DNA from: a virus
IMG/VR virus record: IMGVR_UViG_3300042731_005760
Location: 1-25,508 of that record
Reading direction: 5' to 3' (one strand)
DNA: 25,508 bases
Below the pieces are notes generated by a model. That model saw only the letters and a program-made list of their open reading frames with translations, ran no database searches and was not told the origin of the DNA. Position 1 is the stretch's first letter; each line of letters opens with the position of its first letter. A program made the translations under genes and the position numbers. Shown here in pieces: positions 21,333-25,508 of this stretch.

Positions 21333-24206
21333 ATGGCCTCGATTGAAGAGCTGGTAAGCAAAGACCTGAACGAAAATCATATTTTTTCCGACTTGCAAGA
21401 GCAACGAGAGCGGTTACGCACACTGGAGGAGTATGGTGGAGCCTATCACCAGGTTACCCAGGTGACGGTCGATGTTGACGAACTTTTGTCACTTAATATC
21501 ATCGCCGGAAACGGCCTGGTTGGGGGAGGTGTTTTAACCGGCGATGTGACATTGACGCTTGGCACTCCGAGCACCCTGAGCGTTGCTACCAGTGACGGCG
21601 TGACGAGTACGAGCCATACGCACGCAATAAATACCTCGGCGAATCCGGGCGCGGCTGCTTCCATCCTGGCCAGCGACTCCAGCGGCTATCTTCAGCTCAA
21701 AAGACTGGGGCTTGATGTCAGTCCGACTTCTCCGCTTCACATTCGGAGTGGCACGACCCCACAATTACGCCTGGAGTATAACGAAAGCAACACGGCCTAT
21801 TTGCAGACCAGCGGCTCAGGCGCTCTCCGCCTGTACTCCTCGGGCAACCTGGAGCTGTATCCTGATGGAGACATTTTGATCGGGGCTGGCGGCAAAGATG
21901 TCCTTCCGGTCAATTCCTACGAGGTCAATCTTGGTTCTATCACCAAAAAGTACCTGACTCTGCACGCGGCCGAGTTGTGGGTTTCTACTCTAGTGGCACA
22001 AGATGTGTTGGCCACAATTGGCGGGCGTGTTGTGGTTGCCCCGACGACGAAGCTGGCAGCGGATTTAGGTGATGGAGCTGGCGATACCACTATATCGGTC
22101 GAGCACAACAATCTGGCGGGCGGAGACGTTATCTATCTTGAATCCTATGAAGGCGGAGCGGCAAAAGTCGAGTTTATGCTGGTTAAATCCGCTTACTCAG
22201 GCACCGGCCCGTATTCTTACACCGTGGAGAGAAACCTCGACGGAACCGGCCGGAATCTCTGGTATGCCGGAGACGCAATCCTGAATACAGGGAAGGGTGG
22301 AGATGGCTTTATTGATTTATATTCTGTGTCTGGTCTCGCTGATGCTGGTGCTTTTGGCCCCACGATTGTAGGGAACGTTCGCGGCTACTCTGCTAATCTG
22401 GTTGCTAATCCGGGGTTTGAACAAGCCGGGATGGGTGGAGCCGACATCTGGTATTCATGGCAAGAAGGAGCCGGATCCGGTGCATTAGCAGATGAAACCA
22501 CCCTGGTTCGTAGTGGGAGCCATGCTTGTAAGGCGAGCTACGTTACTGGGCAGGCGAGTCTTTACAATGTCCATCAGGTTACCCCATCTTCGATATATAT
22601 CTTCTCATTTTGGACTCGTGGCGATGGCTCCGTGGACGGTCAATATGCCATATATGACCTCTCGAATTTTTCTTACATTATTTCCCCTACATCCACCGGG
22701 GTTAGTGGCACGACCTATACTCAGGTGGTTGTCAAATACACAGTACCGGCCAATTGTTACTCGATTAAATTTGAATTGTATTCGCCGACAAGCTCCGGCG
22801 ATGCTTATTTCGACGACGTTGAGGCTTTCCTGTTGGACTACAATGGGTGGCAAGAGCATTGGGCCATTGGCAATCTCAATGGCCTATATGGGGTCAGCTC
22901 CGACGTTTACGGTGTGGGCCTCGGCCGGCCGGACAAAGCCTACGTCCTGATTGACGACACCGATGGCGTGACGATCCGGGATTCCTTCGGGACGAAGCTC
23001 ATTCAGTTGGACGTGTCTGGTAACGTCGTCTTCGGAAACGTTGCAACTGATCATGCCAATGTGTTTTGGAACAATACCAGTGATACCCTGGAGTTTCGTG
23101 GGGGAGCTTCAGGAACGACTGTTCAATCATTCATTGATACTGACGGTTCGTTTGTGGCCGGAGATCAAACAGATAAAGATGTCAAGCTGAACTCGGACGG
23201 CCTTACCCTGTTGGCACAACCAGATCCGTATGTTACCGGTGGCAAGTCTATAGATTTCTACTCCACGACCGACTCTGTAATCATGGCCATGATAACGGCC
23301 TCTCGCACATCGGCCGGTGGCGACGACTATGTGTATATGGTCTTGCAGACCACCGACGATCTGACAAATGGCGTGAATTATTCAGGTCATTCGAATCCAA
23401 GACTTGCTATAGGTTGGGATCAATTTGGGGGTAATCAAGGAGTAGTTTCGGTTGGGGATGCTGCTTTTGTTGTGGGTAGCAGAAGTTTTTCTGATATTTT
23501 TCCGGCCGTTAAGGGACGCATTTACTCTGAAGGTATTATTGACGCTGGCGGGGATTTTGTAACATCGACCGGCAATGCCAAGATAGGTAATGGGGCAGTC
23601 ATCGGAAGCTCCTCGGCCAGTCCCGGCTATGGCGATCTCCGGGTCGGCGGGGGCATCTATGTTGGCTCGACAGGCTCGGACGCAGCTACCGGTAATGTGC
23701 AAATCACCGGCGACTTTATTTCGAATAACGGCGGAATAGGTTTAGGAAACAGCGGGTTCAATCCCGGAAACGGGCAAATTGTATGGGATGCACGCACTTC
23801 GGGCGCAGGTCTTCGGCCGTGGGACGGAGGTACGTATTATCAGGCTTATGGATATGTCCCTCTACAATCTTATCTTTCATACGTCGAAGGTGGGACGCTC
23901 ACAGGAGGCCCAACTAGCGGAACCGCGATTACCCTTCCGACAAGTGTTCCATATTACGCGAAAGCGGTTTCTCTTATAATCACTCTTACTTGTACAGCAG
24001 CCGGGGGGTGGGTGACTGTTGGGCCGGGAAATTCTGGAAACGGACTTCATCATGTATCCGCGTATCATGGAGCCGCTAATCAGTATGGTTCGCAGGGAGG
24101 GATTTGCGCCATTGATTCAGCTAATCCGCGTAGACTTTACCGCTCCCATCATGCGCAGGGTGGGACGATCACTTATTGGCTACGGATTACCGGGTATTTT
24201 ATATAG
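21333..24206 (+). CDS. Tail fibre / receptor-binding protein with carbohydrate-binding-like domain
   Basis: 957 aa, start ATG one base after the hub stop. Residues 1-50 include a helix (DLQEQRERLRTLEEYGG) likely to attach to the tail tip. Around residue 94 is the SHTHAI motif common in phage fibres, followed by Gly/Ser beta repeats (LRLYSSGNLELYPDGDILIG). Around 296-315: VERNLDGTGRNLWYAGDAIL. Residues about 352-505 look like a CBM4/9-type sandwich (NLVANPGFEQAG ... YFDDVEAFLLDYNGW). Residues 560-830 hold beta-helix-like repeats with short glycine steps, and the last ~90 residues form a beta-rich tip (GGWVTVGPGNSGNGLHHVSA). The 3' part is visibly AT-richer than its neighbours, a sign of module exchange. 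Fibre role is well supported; the receptor is unknown. Confidence 0.82.
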   Translation: MASIEELVSKDLNENHIFSDLQEQRERLRTLEEYGGAYHQVTQVTVDVDELLSLNIIAGNGLVGGGVLTGDVTLTLGTPSTLSVATSDGVTSTSHTHAINTSANPGAAASILASDSSGYLQLKRLGLDVSPTSPLHIRSGTTPQLRLEYNESNTAYLQTSGSGALRLYSSGNLELYPDGDILIGAGGKDVLPVNSYEVNLGSITKKYLTLHAAELWVSTLVAQDVLATIGGRVVVAPTTKLAADLGDGAGDTTISVEHNNLAGGDVIYLESYEGGAAKVEFMLVKSAYSGTGPYSYTVERNLDGTGRNLWYAGDAILNTGKGGDGFIDLYSVSGLADAGAFGPTIVGNVRGYSANLVANPGFEQAGMGGADIWYSWQEGAGSGALADETTLVRSGSHACKASYVTGQASLYNVHQVTPSSIYIFSFWTRGDGSVDGQYAIYDLSNFSYIISPTSTGVSGTTYTQVVVKYTVPANCYSIKFELYSPTSSGDAYFDDVEAFLLDYNGWQEHWAIGNLNGLYGVSSDVYGVGLGRPDKAYVLIDDTDGVTIRDSFGTKLIQLDVSGNVVFGNVATDHANVFWNNTSDTLEFRGGASGTTVQSFIDTDGSFVAGDQTDKDVKLNSDGLTLLAQPDPYVTGGKSIDFYSTTDSVIMAMITASRTSAGGDDYVYMVLQTTDDLTNGVNYSGHSNPRLAIGWDQFGGNQGVVSVGDAAFVVGSRSFSDIFPAVKGRIYSEGIIDAGGDFVTSTGNAKIGNGAVIGSSSASPGYGDLRVGGGIYVGSTGSDAATGNVQITGDFISNNGGIGLGNSGFNPGNGQIVWDARTSGAGLRPWDGGTYYQAYGYVPLQSYLSYVEGGTLTGGPTSGTAITLPTSVPYYAKAVSLIITLTCTAAGGWVTVGPGNSGNGLHHVSAYHGAANQYGSQGGICAIDSANPRRLYRSHHAQGGTITYWLRITGYFI

Positions 24207-24215
24207 GGTGGAATT

Positions 24216-24695
24216 ATGGCTTTTGAACGAGTACCTTCACGAGTGCCCACCACAATTAGCGAAATAGACATCAGGTTGTCATTTGATATTAACGCAGTTG
24301 CAGCCGAAACCTTACGCACAACGAATCCGGTAGATCTGCCGATTTCGTTGTCAATTGCAGTCGTTCCCAACCAGACATGTGAGTTGATTAGCGTAGTTGT
24401 GTCGGAAATCGGGGGAAATGTTCTGGTTGAGGACGCAGATTACACAGTCGATTATGTCCAAAAGACTATCACTCCTCTCGCTTCCGGCAGCATGGTTGAG
24501 GACACCGAATATCTGGTTGAGTACGTGTACGACCAGAAATCCGCTGCATTTTGCATGAATGTGCTGGATGCAGATGGGGAGATCATGAAGCAGTATCAGG
24601 GTGATCTGGCTCCCCATTTAACCGCAAACCAGCGCGACGGAATCATTCAGCTACTGAATGACTTGCGTACGAAAGCTGAAAACGAAATTTTGTGA
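24216..24695 (+). CDS. Small virion-associated protein with DYxVDY beta module
   Basis: 159 aa, start ATG with AGGGTGG at 24205-24211. Residues about 58-110 (VLVEDADYTVDYVQKTITPL, SGSMVEDTEYLVEYVYDQ) match the inserted module of the major capsid domain (YVEGTDYAIDYAEGKLYTIT, SIGDSTALLVDYTY). The remainder is a Pro/Ile-rich N-terminus and a helical C-terminus (LTANQRDGIIQLLNDLRTKA). No enzyme motif. Position after the fibre suggests a fibre accessory or baseplate protein; the module hints that it may decorate or contact virion surfaces. The name is descriptive only. Confidence 0.72.
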   Translation: MAFERVPSRVPTTISEIDIRLSFDINAVAAETLRTTNPVDLPISLSIAVVPNQTCELISVVVSEIGGNVLVEDADYTVDYVQKTITPLASGSMVEDTEYLVEYVYDQKSAAFCMNVLDADGEIMKQYQGDLAPHLTANQRDGIIQLLNDLRTKAENEIL

Positions 24696-24789
24696 GGATT
24701 ATAAATGCGAACCCCGACGTGCAGAACAATTGTGAGATAATTTCGTCGATTTTTAACGGCTATTCCATGGCAGTGGAGGCAGAACAGAA

Positions 24790-25191
24790 ATGGCAGCTAA
24801 AAGCAGGAAAACTTCCATCGAAGTTACTCTGGGGGAGCTGAACGACTCCGTATTTGCATTAAATGCCATTATCGGGCTGGAGCTACCGGCTCGACAGTCA
24901 TTCCTATTGGCGCGGGCAGTCCGGGCTATCAACGAGGATCTGAAGACCTATAACGAAACTCTTCAAGGATTGCGCGAAAAATGCCTCATTTCGCGAGACA
25001 AGTGGGCAGACCCTAACAAACCCGAGTGGAAAACCGCCAGCGCGGAGAAAGATTTCTCCACAGAAGCAAAAGCCCTTAACGATACGGTTGTTACACTACC
25101 GATAAGGAAGCTTGGCATCAGCCAGCTTGAAGGGCAAAAGTTGAAACCGGCGCATTTGGTCAACTTGATGTGGCTATTCGATGAGGACTAA
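24790..25191 (+). CDS. Hypothetical helical phage protein
   Basis: 133 aa, start ATG 24790 with GGAGG at 24774-24778. It is mostly helical: VTLGELNDSVFALNAIIGLE, then LPARQSFLLARAVRAINEDL and KTYNETLQGLREKCLI, ending with LEGQKLKPAHLVNLMWLFDE. I recognise the general type 'LP-x-(K/R)-x(4)-LAR ... N-E-x-L-x-x-Y' found in many phage and mobile-element genes of unknown function, but cannot name it. A separate ribosome site and a 94-base gap upstream suggest independent control from the fibre genes. Confidence 0.7.
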   Translation: MAAKSRKTSIEVTLGELNDSVFALNAIIGLELPARQSFLLARAVRAINEDLKTYNETLQGLREKCLISRDKWADPNKPEWKTASAEKDFSTEAKALNDTVVTLPIRKLGISQLEGQKLKPAHLVNLMWLFDED

Positions 25192-25196
25192 AAATC

Positions 25197-25319
25197 TTGA
25201 CGTTCTTGCTTTTAGTTTACTACGCCAGAGAGCCAGAAGTACCGAGAGACATCTTGCCCTGGGTGGCTCTGGTGGACTGCTTATTGCTATTTTGGACCGT
25301 TTTCAATTACTTAAGCTAA
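25197..25319 (+). CDS. Possible 40-aa membrane peptide, TTG start
   Basis: From TTG 25197, nine bases after GAGGA 25183-25187, the frame is open to TAA 25317-25319: MTFLLLVYYAREPEV, then PRDILPWVALVDCLLLFWTV and FNYLS. Two hydrophobic segments (about residues 2-9 and 19-38) flank a charged turn, the layout of a small hairpin or single-span membrane protein. It follows the previous stop by five bases. Size and place (after the tail genes) would suit a small holin-like or other membrane peptide, but no family is claimed. Two hairpin-forming stretches overlap its coding sequence. Confidence 0.5.
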   Translation: MTFLLLVYYAREPEVPRDILPWVALVDCLLLFWTVFNYLS

Positions 25320-25335
25320 AGTTCGTTAGTTTAAG
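25310..25335 (+). promoter_or_regulatory. 10-bp inverted repeat before the last gene
   Basis: CTTAAGCTAA (25310-25319) pairs with TTAGTTTAAG (25326-25335) with one G-T pair around a six-base loop; TATAGCATTTTT follows. This could be a weak terminator for the tail genes (short T run) or an operator, since TATAGC at 25336-25341 resembles a -10 box. The sequence supports the repeat; its use is undecided. Confidence 0.4.
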
Positions 25336-25376
25336 TATAGCATTTTTACTCCTACCCTATTTGGAGGTATGCAGAA

Positions 25377-25508
25377 ATGACAAGGACAGACTTATCCGTG
25401 CAGGAAATCACCCGGTCGGGCTTAAATGTTGCCTTTATGGCAGCGACGGACATGAACGCCTGGGCGATCCCAAACAACGACGGAAAGATGTTCGTTCGTG
25501 TGAAGAAC
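25377..25508 (+). CDS. N-terminal part of a small phage protein (cut by window edge)
   Basis: 44 codons from ATG 25377 with GGAGG at 25362-25366: MTRTDLSVQEITRSGLNVAF, MAATDMNAWAIPNNDGKMFV, RVKN. The 'T-x-L-x(5)-I-x-R-x-G ... P-N-D-G-x-x-F-x-x-V-K-N' layout is typical of small (~100-120 aa) beta-barrel virion proteins of unknown function found near capsid or fibre genes. Its start context (GCAGAAATGACA) is shared with several genes of this window. The C-terminus lies outside. Confidence 0.7.
   Translation, partial: MTRTDLSVQEITRSGLNVAFMAATDMNAWAIPNNDGKMFVRVKN

Noticed and set aside
23880-24206. Fibre C-terminus as the variable region of a diversity-generating retroelement
   Set aside because: No reverse transcriptase, no template repeat and no adenine-biased near-copy of this end seen in the window.
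24705-24740. 11-codon ORF with a good GAGG site after the 159-aa gene
   Set aside because: Too short to support as a gene; may be chance or the start of a decayed gene.
25197-25225. TTGACG as a -35 promoter box
   Set aside because: No matching -10 at 16-18 bases, and the TTG is better explained as the start codon of a small ORF.

Overview
This window is a contiguous stretch of the virion-structure region of a tailed phage or prophage with a long, non-contractile (siphovirus-type) tail. Every gene I can support lies on the + strand, packed with 0-15 base gaps or short stop/start overlaps, and uses ATG, GTG or TTG starts behind GGAGG-like ribosome binding sites and all three stop codons (standard bacterial code). 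By eye the base composition is medium-to-high GC with GCC/GTC-rich codon choice. The host cannot be named from this sequence. I see no terminase, integrase, repressor, replication gene, tRNA or CRISPR array, so temperate or lytic lifestyle is not decided here.

Layout. 1-4.7 kb: end of an unknown gene, then a 962-aa polyprotein joining a gp21-type prohead protease, a scaffold-like coiled coil and an HK97-fold major capsid protein. It is followed by a disordered basic/acidic protein, a neck/adaptor-like protein and a small beta-rich protein. 4.7-8.3 kb: a 667-aa protein of three lectin-like sandwiches, a head-closure-like protein, an M23 peptidoglycan endopeptidase with an SH3-like domain, and a membrane-anchored coiled-coil protein. 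8.3-12 kb: an HK97 gp10-like protein, the portal, an SPP1 gp7/Mu F-like minor head protein, a tail-terminator-like protein and a small hypothetical. 12-18.1 kb: major tail tube protein, the gpG/gpGT-type tail assembly chaperones with a probable +1 frameshift, and a 1533-aa tape measure protein. 18.2-25.5 kb: distal tail protein, Gp37-like tail hub, a 957-aa tail fibre, small accessory genes and the start of another gene.

How they work together: the protease and scaffold build and mature the capsid shell. Portal, gp7-like protein, adaptor, closure and gp10-like proteins form the neck. The chaperones load the tape measure so that the tube protein polymerises to a set length (about 230 nm if the usual ~0.15 nm per residue holds). 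Distal tail, hub and fibre make the host-binding tip, and the M23 enzyme opens the cell wall at entry or exit.

Points that most deserve a second look: (1) the protease-scaffold-capsid single ORF with a well-formed in-frame internal start that could make a protease-free capsid precursor; (2) a 107-base direct duplication across the tape-measure/distal-tail junction whose two copies differ almost only at synonymous sites in both genes, the mark of a join between two diverged lineages rather than a fresh tandem copy; (3) a CCC-T +1 frameshift site in the tail chaperone gene; (4) a beta module shared by the capsid protein and a gene beyond the tail fibre; (5) small genes in the gaps, notably a TTG-started 40-aa membrane peptide.
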